Origin: Austwickia chelonae NBRC 105200
GTDB taxonomy: Bacteria > Actinomycetota > Actinomycetes > Actinomycetales > Dermatophilaceae
Direction: 5' to 3'
Length of the DNA stretch: 64,000 nt
Assembly (NCBI RefSeq): GCF_000298175.1
Contig: NZ_BAGZ01000001.1
Location: 124,001 to 188,000, forward strand
Position numbers and translations under genes: made by a program. Under the pieces are notes generated by a model that did not search any database, had not been told where the DNA came from, and saw nothing but the letters and a program-made list of their open reading frames with translations. Below, piece after piece: positions 45,152 through 53,711 of this stretch (the first letter of the stretch is position 1; every line of letters begins with the position of its first letter).

Positions 45152-46150
45152 TCAACCGCCGAAATGATCCCATCCTCCGCCCTGCCTCCGCTCGCCGTCC
45201 ACCGTCACTCCTGTACCGACGGTCACTTCACCGATCCGGCGAAAGCCGTCGGGAAGAGAAATATTCGGTGGGAAGAAGGCGAGCAGAGCGTGTTCCTCGC
45301 CGCCTGTGAGAACCATCTCGAGAGCCTTCGTCCTCCCCCAGACTGCCGAGATGGCGTCGACATCCGCAGCCAGTTGCTCTGAAAAGAGAGACACGCGAAC
45401 GCCGCTGGCTGAAGCGACCCGTCCTGCATCGCGAATCAACCCGTCGCTGATATCGATCAGCGCATGCGCACCAGCTTCGGCCGCTCGAGGTCCTGCGGCC
45501 AAGGGCGGCCGAGGAACCCGATGCAGGTCGATCAACTCCTGCGCGGCCTTCTTCGCCGACAGATCTGAGGGCGCATTGTGGAGAAGAGCCAGGCCTGCAC
45601 CCGATCTGCCCAGAGACCCAGCCACCGCGACGACATCTCCCCTCTGCGCCCCGGATCGGAGCACCGGGGCTCTGCCCTGCAGATCTCCGAAAGAAGTCAC
45701 CGACAGGACCACCACCCCAGCGGGAGCACCTCCCAGGTCGCCGCCGAGGACAGGACAGCCAGCCTCCAGACAGGACTCACCGATCCCCCGGGCCAGGTCC
45801 TCGACCCACGCGATCTCGGTGTCCGCACCCGCCAAAAGTGTCACCAGCAAACCTGCCGGAACCGCGCCCATGGCTGCTACATCCGCAAGATTCTGCGCCA
45901 CGATCTTCCGACCGACCTCGTCTCCGGACGACCAGTCGTCACGCCAATCGATATTTCTCATCGAGGCGTCGGTCGAGGTGACGAAGCGTCCGTCCCCTGC
46001 CGACATCACGGCAGCGTCGTCACCTGGCCCGACGAGAACCCGCTCGTCGGGGACAGCCATCAACGGCAGGATGATGCGGAGTACTTCCTCTTCGCTCAGA
46101 TCACCGAGACGAGCTCGGCGCTCCGGCTGGTTCGACGGGGACGTGGACAT
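45152..46150 (-). CDS. thiL: Thiamine-monophosphate kinase
   Basis: Phosphorylates thiamine monophosphate to thiamine diphosphate. The 332-residue protein of the PurM/ThiL fold has VGPGDDAAVM, TSTDASM with metal aspartates, AQNLADVAAMGAVPAG and the C-terminal ALIDISDGLIRDAGRVA, then VLTGGEEHALLAFF. GAGGAAC upstream of ATG. Divergent from the Lrp-type gene; convergent with rpmB. Confidence 0.95.
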   Translation of the reverse strand: MSTSPSNQPERRARLGDLSEEEVLRIILPLMAVPDERVLVGPGDDAAVMSAGDGRFVTSTDASMRNIDWRDDWSSGDEVGRKIVAQNLADVAAMGAVPAGLLVTLLAGADTEIAWVEDLARGIGESCLEAGCPVLGGDLGGAPAGVVVLSVTSFGDLQGRAPVLRSGAQRGDVVAVAGSLGRSGAGLALLHNAPSDLSAKKAAQELIDLHRVPRPPLAAGPRAAEAGAHALIDISDGLIRDAGRVASASGVRVSLFSEQLAADVDAISAVWGRTKALEMVLTGGEEHALLAFFPPNISLPDGFRRIGEVTVGTGVTVDGERRQGGGWDHFGG

Positions 46151-46238
46151 TGTGCAGTGTTCCTCCGCTCGAAGTCGTCAGGGCAGGGTAGCGTGCTTCA
46201 GGTGGGAGGTTCCCGCTGAAGGCGTCTAGGAGGTTCAC

Positions 46239-46472
46239 ATGGTTCAGGCCTACATCCTCATCCAGACCGAGGTCGGCAAATCCTCAATCGTCGCCAACAC
46301 CATCGGTGAGCTGGACGGTGTCGTCGAAACCGCAGAGGTCACCGGCCCTTATGACGTGATCGCACATCTCGAGGCCGAGTCGATCGAAGCTCTCGGCAAA
46401 CTGGTCATCGCTCGTATCCAGGAAGTGCCGAGCATCACTCGAACGACCACCTGTACCGTCGTGCATGTCTGA
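46239..46472 (+). CDS. Lrp/AsnC ligand-binding (RAM) domain protein without HTH
   Basis: A 77-residue protein that consists only of the ligand-binding domain of Lrp/AsnC regulators: VQAYILIQTEVGKSSIVANT, VTGPYDVIAHLEAESIEALG, RIQEVPSITRTTTCTVV. Stand-alone RAM domains form rings, bind amino acids and may modulate full-length Lrp proteins. TAGGAGG ribosome site. In Actinobacteria it is regularly found beside thiL and DUF3515. Followed by DUF3515 after 17 bp. Confidence 0.9.
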   Translation: MVQAYILIQTEVGKSSIVANTIGELDGVVETAEVTGPYDVIAHLEAESIEALGKLVIARIQEVPSITRTTTCTVVHV

Positions 46473-46489
46473 GGATCCCCCGGATCTCG

Positions 46490-46981
46490 GTGGACCCCCG
46501 AGTGGAAGCACATCGCCCGACGAGAGCCCAGACCATTCTTTCCGCGTTCCTCATCTGCGTGTTCCTTCTCGCCGCAGGCTACTGGTTCAGCGCCGGACGT
46601 GGCCCGACTGTGTCACCGGCAGAACATGCCTCCGACGAATCATGTCTTCAGGTCGCCGAGCACTGGCCCCGCCAGGTCGCCGGTCAGGATCGCAGAGCTG
46701 TCCGTGGGAATCCGACGGCTGCTGCGGCATGGGGAGAACCCATGATCATCGCTCGTTGCGGCGTAAACTCCCCGGGGCCGACCACCGACGACTGTATTGC
46801 TGCCGACGGCGTCGACTGGGTCGGCCGACGGCTCACCGACGGGATGGCCTTCGTCACCTACGGGCGGACACCCGCCATCGAGATCCTGGTCCCTCACGAA
46901 TACGCCCCGGAGCCTCTGCTCCTGGGCGCTTTCGCCGGGGCAGCCGCGAAGATTCCCCAAGGACCGCACACGTGCAGGTGA
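46490..46981 (+). CDS. DUF3515 membrane-anchored protein
   Basis: A 163-residue protein with one N-terminal membrane helix (ILSAFLICVFLLAAGYWFS) and an extracytoplasmic domain containing paired cysteines (DESCLQVAEHWPRQV, IARCGV, DDCIAADGVDW). Family DUF3515, found next to ddl or thiL in Actinobacteria, function unknown. GTG start at 46490. Convergent with ddl, 13 bp apart. Confidence 0.85.
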   Translation: MDPRVEAHRPTRAQTILSAFLICVFLLAAGYWFSAGRGPTVSPAEHASDESCLQVAEHWPRQVAGQDRRAVRGNPTAAAAWGEPMIIARCGVNSPGPTTDDCIAADGVDWVGRRLTDGMAFVTYGRTPAIEILVPHEYAPEPLLLGAFAGAAAKIPQGPHTCR

Positions 46982-46994
46982 ACGGCAGGGCGAG

Positions 46995-48116
46995 TCAGCG
47001 CAAGCCGATCCGACGCTCCCGCGCCAGCTCGACGAGTTCGCTGATCAGCTCTGGATAGCTCACCCCGGTCTCCGCCCACACCTGCGGATACATGGAAGTC
47101 GAAGTGAAGCCCGGCATCGTGTTGATCTCGTTGATCACGATCCGCCGGTCCGAGGTGTAGAAGAAATCAACTCTCGCCAACCCCTCACAGCCCGCAGCAG
47201 CAAAAGCGATCAGCGCTTCCGCCCGCATGCGATCGGCGTCCTCCACCGGAAGCTCAGCGGGGCAGGACAATCTCACGTCTTCGGCATGCAGATATTTCGC
47301 ATCGAAGTCGTACAGGTCGTGTCCATGCTCCACAGCGATCTCGCCGAGCTCACTCGCACGATCAGGCCGGCCCGCCCGGCCTTCGAGGACGCCGCACTCG
47401 ATCTCTCGGCCGAGGATGCCTTCCTCGATCATCACCTTCGGGTCGTGCTCGCGGGCGACCTCTACCGCAGCTCTCAGTTCCTCCGGTCCGGCGACCCGGA
47501 CAACACCCATGCTCGACCCTCCCCGGCAAGGCTTGACGAACAGGGGATAGGCCAGTTTCTCGCAACGAGCGAGCGCACCGTCCGGGTCTCGGCGCCATTC
47601 TTTGTCGGTGATCACGACATAAGGACCGACGTCCAACCCGGCCTCGATGAAGGCCATTTTCATGAACTGTTTGTCCATCATGAGTGCGGAAGCGAGCACT
47701 CCCGAACCGACATAACGGATATCGACCAGTTCGAGCATCCCCTGGACAGTACCGTCCTCACCGAAAGGGCCGTGCAGGAGCGGGAAGACGACGTCGATCT
47801 CGCCCAACTCAACCGGGGCCTTGCCTGGCTCGAGGAGCATCCACGAACGATCGTCGCTGCTCCTGGGCGGCACGACTTCGACGGAGCGTTGCGACACCTT
47901 CGGTAGTTCCTGACCGGAGAAGGTCAGCTCGTGCAGGTCACCGTCCTGCAGCACCCAACGCCCCTCCTCGGTGATCCCGATCGGGACCACTTCGTAACGA
48001 TCCTTGTCGATCGCGGCGAGGACACTGGCGGCAGTGACACAGGAGACCGAATGTTCGGAGGACCGCCCCCCGAAGACCAGGGCGATACGGGGCTTATGAG
48101 ATTGCTGCGTGCTCAT
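46995..48116 (-). CDS. ddl: D-alanine-D-alanine ligase
   Basis: Makes the D-Ala-D-Ala dipeptide of peptidoglycan. The 373-residue ATP-grasp protein has VFGGRSSEHSVSCVTA, FPLLHGPFGEDGTVQGML, the ATP-binding FVKPCRGGSSMGVVRV and metal-binding VINEINTMPGFTSTSMYPQ. The active-site region with tyrosine in YDFDAKYLHAED suggests D-Ala (vancomycin-sensitive type) and not D-Lac. Start ATG 48116, 8 nt after TAGAGT, predicts a leaderless message. Confidence 0.95.
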   Translation of the reverse strand: MSTQQSHKPRIALVFGGRSSEHSVSCVTAASVLAAIDKDRYEVVPIGITEEGRWVLQDGDLHELTFSGQELPKVSQRSVEVVPPRSSDDRSWMLLEPGKAPVELGEIDVVFPLLHGPFGEDGTVQGMLELVDIRYVGSGVLASALMMDKQFMKMAFIEAGLDVGPYVVITDKEWRRDPDGALARCEKLAYPLFVKPCRGGSSMGVVRVAGPEELRAAVEVAREHDPKVMIEEGILGREIECGVLEGRAGRPDRASELGEIAVEHGHDLYDFDAKYLHAEDVRLSCPAELPVEDADRMRAEALIAFAAAGCEGLARVDFFYTSDRRIVINEINTMPGFTSTSMYPQVWAETGVSYPELISELVELARERRIGLR

Positions 48117-48124
48117 CGCCGAAG

Positions 48125-48130
48125 ACTCTA
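48125..48130 (-). promoter_or_regulatory. -10 box TAGAGT, leaderless start of ddl
   Basis: TAGAGT on the minus strand ends 8 nt before the ATG at 48116; no ribosome site. Confidence 0.6.
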
Positions 48131-48251
48131 CGCGTTCTCCGGACGGACCAGGGCGAGTGTTCAATCTCAAGTTCAGAACAATCTCCGCGATCCGGCCGGA
48201 AGCCGCTGAACATGATTTCCGGCCGAGGCGCGAAGTCCCTTCAGCGGCAGC

Positions 48252-49721
48252 TCATCCCCTGCTCAAGTCGGCTGACTTGGCATCGACCGCTGGTGCACGG
48301 GTGATGAGTTTGTGCCCTCCCCACAGCACCAGGAAGAGCGGAAGACCGATGTATGAGGAGAGCAGGGCTTCCACCTTGATCTCACCGATGACAGCTTGGT
48401 AGTTCTGCCCCAGGATCACCACGGCGCACATCACCAAAGCGAGGATCGGCCCCAGGGGGAACCAACGCGCCCGGTACGGCAGCTCCGACGGATCATGCCC
48501 TTGGGCGACAAAGGCCTTACGGAAGCGGTAGTGACACCAGGCGATCCCCATCCAGGTGATGAAGCCGGCCAATCCGGACGCGCTGACCAGCCAGGTATAG
48601 GCGCCCCCGTCGCCGATCAGGCTGGTGAGGAAACACAGAGCGCCGATCGCGGTGGTCGCGACCAACGCTGCCATCGGTACGCCGCGTTTGTTGGTGGTCG
48701 CCAGGAAGCGCGGTGCTTTACCGTCCAGGGCGAGCGAATACAGCATCCGGGTCGAGGCGAACATCCCTGAGTTCCCTGCAGACAGGATCGAGGTCAGGAT
48801 CACCGCGTTCAACAGCGCCGCGGCCCCTGCAATACCCGCACGTTCGAAGACCAGGGTGAACGGGGACACAGCCACCGCCTCGACGCCACTGTCCAGAAGC
48901 CGTTTGTCGGTGTACGGAATCAGGAAACCGATGATGCCGATGGCGCCGATGTAGAAAAGCATGATCCGGAAGAAGACCGCCTTGATCGCCTTGGGGATGG
49001 TCTTCTCCGGTTCTTTCGCCTCACCAGCGGCAACCCCGATGAGCTCGGTGCCCTGGAAGGAGAACCCGGCGATCATGAAGATGGCCAGCACCGCCGGCAT
49101 CCCGCCCACGAAGGGCGCATCGCCCAACGTCCAGTTACTCGTCCCGGGGGAGCTCCCGCCCAGGACACCCATGATCATCAGAACTCCGATACCCAGGAAG
49201 ACGATGATGGTGATCACCTTGATGCCAGCGAACCAGAACTCGCTCTCGCCGAAGGCCTTCACGCTGATCGCGTTGAGGAGGAAGAGCAGGGTGAGGAAGA
49301 TCGCGGACCAGATCCAGGCCGGGACGTCAGGCAACCAGTACTTCATCACCAGGGAGGCAGCCACCAGCTCGGCGGCGACGGTGATAGCCCAGTTGAACCA
49401 GTAGTTCCATCCGGTGGCGAACCCGAAGGAGCGACTGACGAAACGTGTGCCGTAGGCCTCGAAGGACCCTGCGACCGGCAGGTAGGTGGACATCTCCCCC
49501 AGACTCTGCATCAGCAGGTAGACCATCAGACCGATCGCCGCGTAGGCCAGCAGCGCGCCGCCAGGTCCCGCCGTGCTGATACTTGCGCCGGAGGCGACGA
49601 AGAGACCGGTCCCGATCGCACCCCCGATGGCGATCATGTTGATGTGGCGAGCTTTCAAACCACGTCTTAGACCCTGTTCTTGGTTACTGTCCGACTTGTC
49701 GCTAGCGGTCATGGACGCCAC
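48252..49721 (-). CDS. Amino acid permease, LysP-like
   Basis: APC superfamily transporter, 489 residues with 12 predicted membrane helices. ARHINMIAIGGAIGTGLFVA is the substrate-site segment of helix 1; AGFSFQGTELIGVAAGEAKE and IPKAIKAVFFRIMLFY match the lysine permease (LysP) subgroup. Substrate is likely a basic amino acid but other APC members cannot be excluded. Start GTG 49721 or ATG 49712. It lies between gpsA and ddl, two genes that are normally adjacent, so it is an insertion in an otherwise conserved block. Confidence 0.9.
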   Translation of the reverse strand: MASMTASDKSDSNQEQGLRRGLKARHINMIAIGGAIGTGLFVASGASISTAGPGGALLAYAAIGLMVYLLMQSLGEMSTYLPVAGSFEAYGTRFVSRSFGFATGWNYWFNWAITVAAELVAASLVMKYWLPDVPAWIWSAIFLTLLFLLNAISVKAFGESEFWFAGIKVITIIVFLGIGVLMIMGVLGGSSPGTSNWTLGDAPFVGGMPAVLAIFMIAGFSFQGTELIGVAAGEAKEPEKTIPKAIKAVFFRIMLFYIGAIGIIGFLIPYTDKRLLDSGVEAVAVSPFTLVFERAGIAGAAALLNAVILTSILSAGNSGMFASTRMLYSLALDGKAPRFLATTNKRGVPMAALVATTAIGALCFLTSLIGDGGAYTWLVSASGLAGFITWMGIAWCHYRFRKAFVAQGHDPSELPYRARWFPLGPILALVMCAVVILGQNYQAVIGEIKVEALLSSYIGLPLFLVLWGGHKLITRAPAVDAKSADLSRG

Positions 49722-49783
49722 TTTCTCATTCGCCCTCGAAGAGGTCGGTGCTGATCACCGAATTGACTGGTGAATGTTATCGG

Positions 49784-50785
49784 CTAAATTTTCTCCGCTT
49801 TCAGCTCCCGTGCCATGAGCGCACGGGCGACCAGGGCGGGGTGGTGCCCGTCGTGCACCACCGCAACCACGGCTTCCACCAGGGGCAGCTCGACGCCGTG
49901 GTCCTGGGCCAAAGCCAGAATCGATTCGCAGGACTTGACCCCCTCGGCGGTCTGCCGAGTCGCTGCCACGATCTCCTCGAGGCTGTGTCCCTGTCCCAAG
50001 GCCACTCCGACCGAATGATTCCGGGAGAGCGGCGACATACATGTGGCGATCAGGTCGCCCACACCTGCCAGCCCTTGGAAGGTCTGCGGCTCGGCGCCCA
50101 GTACTGTTCCCAGACGGACCGTCTCGGCCAGCCCGCGGGTGATCAGAGTGGCTCGGGTGTTATCACCGAAACCGAGGCCTGCAGCCGTCCCCACGGCCAC
50201 CGCCACGACATTCTTGGTCGCTCCGCCAAGCTCGCACCCGATCACATCGGTATCGGTGTAGGGGCGGAAGGACGGGCTGGCGACACACTCGGCCACCTGG
50301 GCGGCAGCCGATCGGTTCACCGAGGCGACCACAGCCGCCGCAGGCTGTCTGGCTGCGATCTCGTGGGAGAGGTTCGGCCCGGTCACCACGACGATCCGAT
50401 CCGGCGCGACCCCGGCCGACTCCTCGATCACCTGGGACATGCGCAGCTTGGTCCCCAGCTCGATCCCCTTGGCCAAGGAGACCACGACAGCCCTCGCCGG
50501 GATAGCCGCCCCCCACCGGGCCAGTGTCTCCCTCAGACGCTGGCTGGGAATCGCCAGGACGACGACCTCCGCCCCGTCAAGAGCGATCCCTGGATCGCTG
50601 GTCGCCCGGATCTCGTCGGGCAACCGAACGCCGGGGAGATAGTCCGGGTTGATCCGGTGCTCCTCGATGGACGCAGCGAGTTCAGGACGTCGCCCCCACA
50701 GCCTGACCTGGCACCCGGCATCGGCCAGAATCATCGCGAAGGCCGTTCCCCAGCTGCCGGAGCCCATGACGGCGACCTGCCTCAC
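49784..50785 (-). CDS. gpsA: Glycerol-3-phosphate dehydrogenase [NAD(P)+]
   Basis: Makes sn-glycerol 3-phosphate for phospholipid synthesis. The 333-residue protein starts VRQVAVMGSGSWGTAFAM, the NAD(P)-binding Rossmann loop, and has the catalytic VGCELGGATKN-type segment (IGCELGGATKNVVAVAVG) with the conserved lysine. GTG start at 50785 overlaps the plsC stop (GTGA). Coupling with plsC joins two successive steps of glycerolipid synthesis. Confidence 0.96.
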   Translation of the reverse strand: MRQVAVMGSGSWGTAFAMILADAGCQVRLWGRRPELAASIEEHRINPDYLPGVRLPDEIRATSDPGIALDGAEVVVLAIPSQRLRETLARWGAAIPARAVVVSLAKGIELGTKLRMSQVIEESAGVAPDRIVVVTGPNLSHEIAARQPAAAVVASVNRSAAAQVAECVASPSFRPYTDTDVIGCELGGATKNVVAVAVGTAAGLGFGDNTRATLITRGLAETVRLGTVLGAEPQTFQGLAGVGDLIATCMSPLSRNHSVGVALGQGHSLEEIVAATRQTAEGVKSCESILALAQDHGVELPLVEAVVAVVHDGHHPALVARALMARELKAEKI

Positions 50786-51528
50786 CGGAAGTCCTCCCGG
50801 GTCACCCGCTCGATCCGGCGTCCGGCGCGCAGGTCCCAACGCCCACGTGGTGCCTCGAGCCGACGGACCTTCTCCAGCTCAACGGTGATCGAAGACATGA
50901 TGCGTTCGGTGGCCTCGCGCAACAAGGGTCCGTCAAGTTCCTGACCGTACAGGTCGTCCATCTTGACCGCGGGGCCGGCCAACATGTGGCTGACCACCCG
51001 GATACCTTTGTCCGCCTTGCGGTGGCGGATGAACTGTGTACCCCATTGCGCCAGAGGGATCACCGGGCGGCCCGTGGCCAGCGCGACCCGGGCCGCGCCG
51101 GTCTTGCCCGTCATCGGCCACCAGTCCGGGTCCTTGGTCAAAGTGCCCTCGGGCATGAGCACCACGCACTTGCCACCGGCGACCGCGTCGATGGCGCTCT
51201 GGAAGGCGTGCGAGGCATGGGAGGTCCCTCGATGGACGGGGATCTGACCCGAACGCGTCATGATCGGCCCGATCACCGGCGCCCGGAACAGGGACTCCTT
51301 AGCCAGGAAATAAGGGAAGTGCCCGCTGTCGTACAGGAAACGGGCCACTGCGAAGGGGTCGGCCTGCGAGATGTGGTTGGCGCAGACGAGAAAGCCCCCG
51401 CTCTTGGGGAGATGCTCTGCACCCGCCCATCGATCCCGAGTCAGCGCCCCGATGGAGGTCCGAGCGAAGAACATCCCTAATCGATAGGTGCCGTTCAATC
51501 CTTCGCTTCCGCTCCTGCTCGACGACAC
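50782..51528 (-). CDS. plsC: 1-acyl-sn-glycerol-3-phosphate acyltransferase
   Basis: Acylates lysophosphatidic acid at the membrane. The 248-residue protein has the acyltransferase motif ANHISQADP (H-x4-D), the substrate-site GQIPVHRGTSH, and LMPEGTLTKDPDW. GTG start with AAGGAGAGG upstream. Translationally coupled to gpsA, which supplies the glycerol 3-phosphate backbone. No strong N-terminal membrane helix; the first 20 residues are polar. Confidence 0.93.
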   Translation of the reverse strand: MSSSRSGSEGLNGTYRLGMFFARTSIGALTRDRWAGAEHLPKSGGFLVCANHISQADPFAVARFLYDSGHFPYFLAKESLFRAPVIGPIMTRSGQIPVHRGTSHASHAFQSAIDAVAGGKCVVLMPEGTLTKDPDWWPMTGKTGAARVALATGRPVIPLAQWGTQFIRHRKADKGIRVVSHMLAGPAVKMDDLYGQELDGPLLREATERIMSSITVELEKVRRLEAPRGRWDLRAGRRIERVTREDFR

Positions 51529-51710
51529 GTGCCCTCTCCTTCGTTGTCCGCCAGACCCGCCCTCGGGCCCTGCACCGGTTCCCCCGGTGCCAGGTTCACA
51601 CGAGCATCATCAAACCAGGAGTGCCCGGCATCGCGGACAAGGTGTCTGCCCGCAGGGCCTGCAGGACCCAGGCCCAGTGGATGGAGAATGCCTCGCGCTC
51701 AGTCGCCGGT

Positions 51711-51716
51711 TAGGTT
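51711..51716 (+). promoter_or_regulatory. -10 box TAGGTT, leaderless start of small gene
   Basis: TAGGTT ends 7 nt before the ATG at 51724 with no ribosome site between. Confidence 0.6.
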
Positions 51717-51723
51717 GAGATCT

Positions 51724-51960
51724 ATGCAGGCAAGTGTGCACCGTTATGACGAAGCTTCGGGAAAAGCCCAGGTCGTGACCGATGCCGGAGAAGTGTTGAC
51801 CGTCAGCGCGACCGTGGTGAGATCCTCCGGGTTCCACCGCCTCCGCATCGGGCAGCGGCTGTCGCTGGGCCTCGACGAATCGGCATCGGTCGTCCGCATC
51901 TCCGTACCGGGGATCGAACCACGTCAGTCTCCTGCCGGGACAACCCCTGATACTGCCTGA
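51724..51960 (+). CDS. Small OB-fold-like protein, cold-shock-like
   Basis: A 78-residue protein (MQASVHRYDEASGKAQVVTD, later RLRIGQRLSLGLDE) of a type found next to hup and plsC in Actinobacteria. The alternating pattern of short beta strands, the conserved GxAxVxxDxG start and RxGQRL turn look like a small beta-barrel similar to cold-shock domains, but the RNP motifs are not present. The start is supported by the -10 box at 51711-51716. Function unknown. Confidence 0.65.
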   Translation: MQASVHRYDEASGKAQVVTDAGEVLTVSATVVRSSGFHRLRIGQRLSLGLDESASVVRISVPGIEPRQSPAGTTPDTA

Positions 51961-52000
51961 GTCCGCCCCGACATGACTCCGCGCCGGAAGAGAAAAGACG

Positions 52001-52039
52001 ACTGCGGTGTGCGCCACGAAGAATGACACACACCGCAGT
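52001..52039. terminator. Hairpin between convergent small gene and hup
   Basis: Perfect 11-bp stem actgcggtgtg/cacaccgcagt, loop of 17 nt, positioned between the two converging stops. Confidence 0.65.
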
Positions 52040-52088
52040 ACGGTCTCGCCCGGCCCCGTGGAGGGACGCGGGGTTGGGCTGGAAATCC

Positions 52089-52490
52089 TCAGGCGGATTT
52101 CTTCTTGGCCCGGCTGTTCTTGCTCGCTGCGATGGTGGCTTCGTTCTTGGCCCGCACCTGAGCTGCGGTCCCGGCGGCTGCACGCGCAGCAGCCGGCCCA
52201 GCCTTGGGCAGGGTCGCCGGCTCGGCGACGTACATCTTGAAAGCCGTGCCGGGACGGAACTTCGGCACCGCAGTCGACTCGATACGGACCGACTGTCCGG
52301 TACGCGGGTTGCGTCCGGTGCGGGCCGCACGGTCTGCGCGCTCGAAAGTGCCGAAGCCGGTGATCCCGACCTTTCCACCGTGAGCAACTTCGCGGATGAT
52401 CACATCGAAGACTGCCTCGATGGCATCCTGGGCTTGCTTCTTCCCCCCGAGTCGACTCTCAAGAGCGTCGACCAGATCAGCCTTGTTCAC
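52089..52490 (-). CDS. hup: HU-type nucleoid protein with short basic tail
   Basis: Histone-like DNA-binding protein of 133 residues. Residues 1-90 are the HU fold: VNKADLVDALESRLGG, GFGTFERADRAARTGRNPRT with the DNA-intercalating arm. The C-terminal 40 residues are an Ala/Lys-rich tail (NSRAKKKSA), much shorter than the 100-residue tail of mycobacterial HupB. GTG start with GAGAGGA upstream. The long region upstream to leuD has a candidate promoter at 52854-52883. Confidence 0.94.
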   Translation of the reverse strand: MNKADLVDALESRLGGKKQAQDAIEAVFDVIIREVAHGGKVGITGFGTFERADRAARTGRNPRTGQSVRIESTAVPKFRPGTAFKMYVAEPATLPKAGPAAARAAAGTAAQVRAKNEATIAASKNSRAKKKSA

Positions 52491-53020
52491 GTGTTTCCTC
52501 TCCCTCCAGAGATGGTGGCTCGACCGGCGGACCGGCCGCGCTGCTGTGGTGAGAGCACCGTGCCCCCCCACATCCATGTGCACGTCCACGCTCAGGCGAT
52601 GAGGGACCTGTGCGGGAACGCTCCTCCACGGTTCTCCCCCGAGCGTTGGGCTCCGGCGCACCGGCGCCAGCCACGCTCATAGAGGACTTGTTATCCGAAC
52701 TTCCAGGTGACTCGTCCAGATGAGGACGGTCGCACCCCTTATCGGCCGAGGTCTCGTGAACCACAGAGGAACCCAGCGAGTGTGCTCGCGACTGAGGCAC
52801 AAGAGGACCACCAAGGCAGGACCCTTGAGGGATATCTGCGCAGCTCATCGACCATTTAAGTGAGCTCGGACCGAATTCGTCAACGTCTTTGCGCGAGCAT
52901 CACTGAGAAGCCCGATATCTCGCCTCGCGGGATCCCTGAACCACTCCCTGGACCGTGTACGGACACCGTGGCGCCGCGAGGGCGCACGGAGGCAGGAGTC
53001 GAATCGAGGAACTGCCTGGG
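52491..53020 (-). other. Long intergenic region between leuD and hup
   Basis: 530 bp without a convincing gene. A good -35/-10 pair facing hup lies at 52854-52883, which would leave about 360 nt of untranslated leader or room for a small RNA. No terminator for leuD was recognised, and no tRNA structure was found. Confidence 0.55.
52854..52883 (-). promoter_or_regulatory. Candidate promoter facing hup
   Basis: Minus strand TTGACG (52883-52878), 18-bp spacer, TTAAAT (52859-52854). A near-consensus -35 and AT-rich -10, but 360 bp from the hup start. Confidence 0.45.
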
Positions 53021-53614
53021 TCAGATGCCCCCGGCAGTGGGTTTGTATGCGGGGCGTCGAGCCTCGTAGCCAGCGATGTCCGGCTCGTGGCGCAATGTCA
53101 GACCGATGTCATCCAGGCCTTCCATGAGCCGCCATCGCACGTACTCGTCGACGTCAAAGGGAACGACCACGTCCTTACAGCTGATCGTACGTTCGGTGAG
53201 GTCCACCGCGACCTGCACACCAGGTTCATCCTCCAATAGCTTCAGCAGTAGCTCCGCGTCACTGGCGCTGACCTGCGCGGTGAGCAACCCGGATTTACCG
53301 GAGTTGCCCCTGAAGATGTCAGCGAACCGAGATGATACGACGACACGAAAGCCGTAATCCATTAGCGCCCAGACCGCGTGCTCGCGAGAACTGCCTGTTC
53401 CGAAGTCTGATCCGGCGACAAGGACTGAACCTGCTTGGTACACAGGGTTATTGAGAACGAAGCTCGGATCGGAGCGCCATTGCGCGAAAAGTCCGTCATC
53501 GAAGCCAGAGCGAGTCACCCGCTTCAGATACGAGGCCGGAATGATCTGATCCGTATCCACATTGGTGCGCCGCAGCGGGACCGCGACACCGGTGTGCGTG
53601 GTGAACTTCTCCAT
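53021..53614 (-). CDS. leuD: 3-isopropylmalate dehydratase small subunit
   Basis: Swivel subunit of isopropylmalate isomerase in leucine synthesis. The 197-residue protein starts [20 protein letters not shown], with [12 protein letters not shown] and [19 protein letters not shown], the aconitase swivelling-domain signature. GGACGTC-type site upstream. It lies 97 bp after leuC, which encodes the partner. Confidence 0.96.
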   Translation of the reverse strand: MEKFTTHTGVAVPLRRTNVDTDQIIPASYLKRVTRSGFDDGLFAQWRSDPSFVLNNPVYQAGSVLVAGSDFGTGSSREHAVWALMDYGFRVVVSSRFADIFRGNSGKSGLLTAQVSASDAELLLKLLEDEPGVQVAVDLTERTISCKDVVVPFDVDEYVRWRLMEGLDDIGLTLRHEPDIAGYEARRPAYKPTAGGI

Positions 53615-53711
53615 CAGACGTCCTCCTGACAAGTGAGCGACACGAAAGTTCGGGCAACACGGCCGAGAGGAACACAGGAACCCGGCTCAGCCGAACCGCT
53701 GCGGGGCGGGT

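Noticed and set aside
52477-52848. Possible gene in the hup upstream region
   Set aside because: Low-complexity Ser/Gly/Pro sequence, no start signal, overlaps the hup start in another frame.
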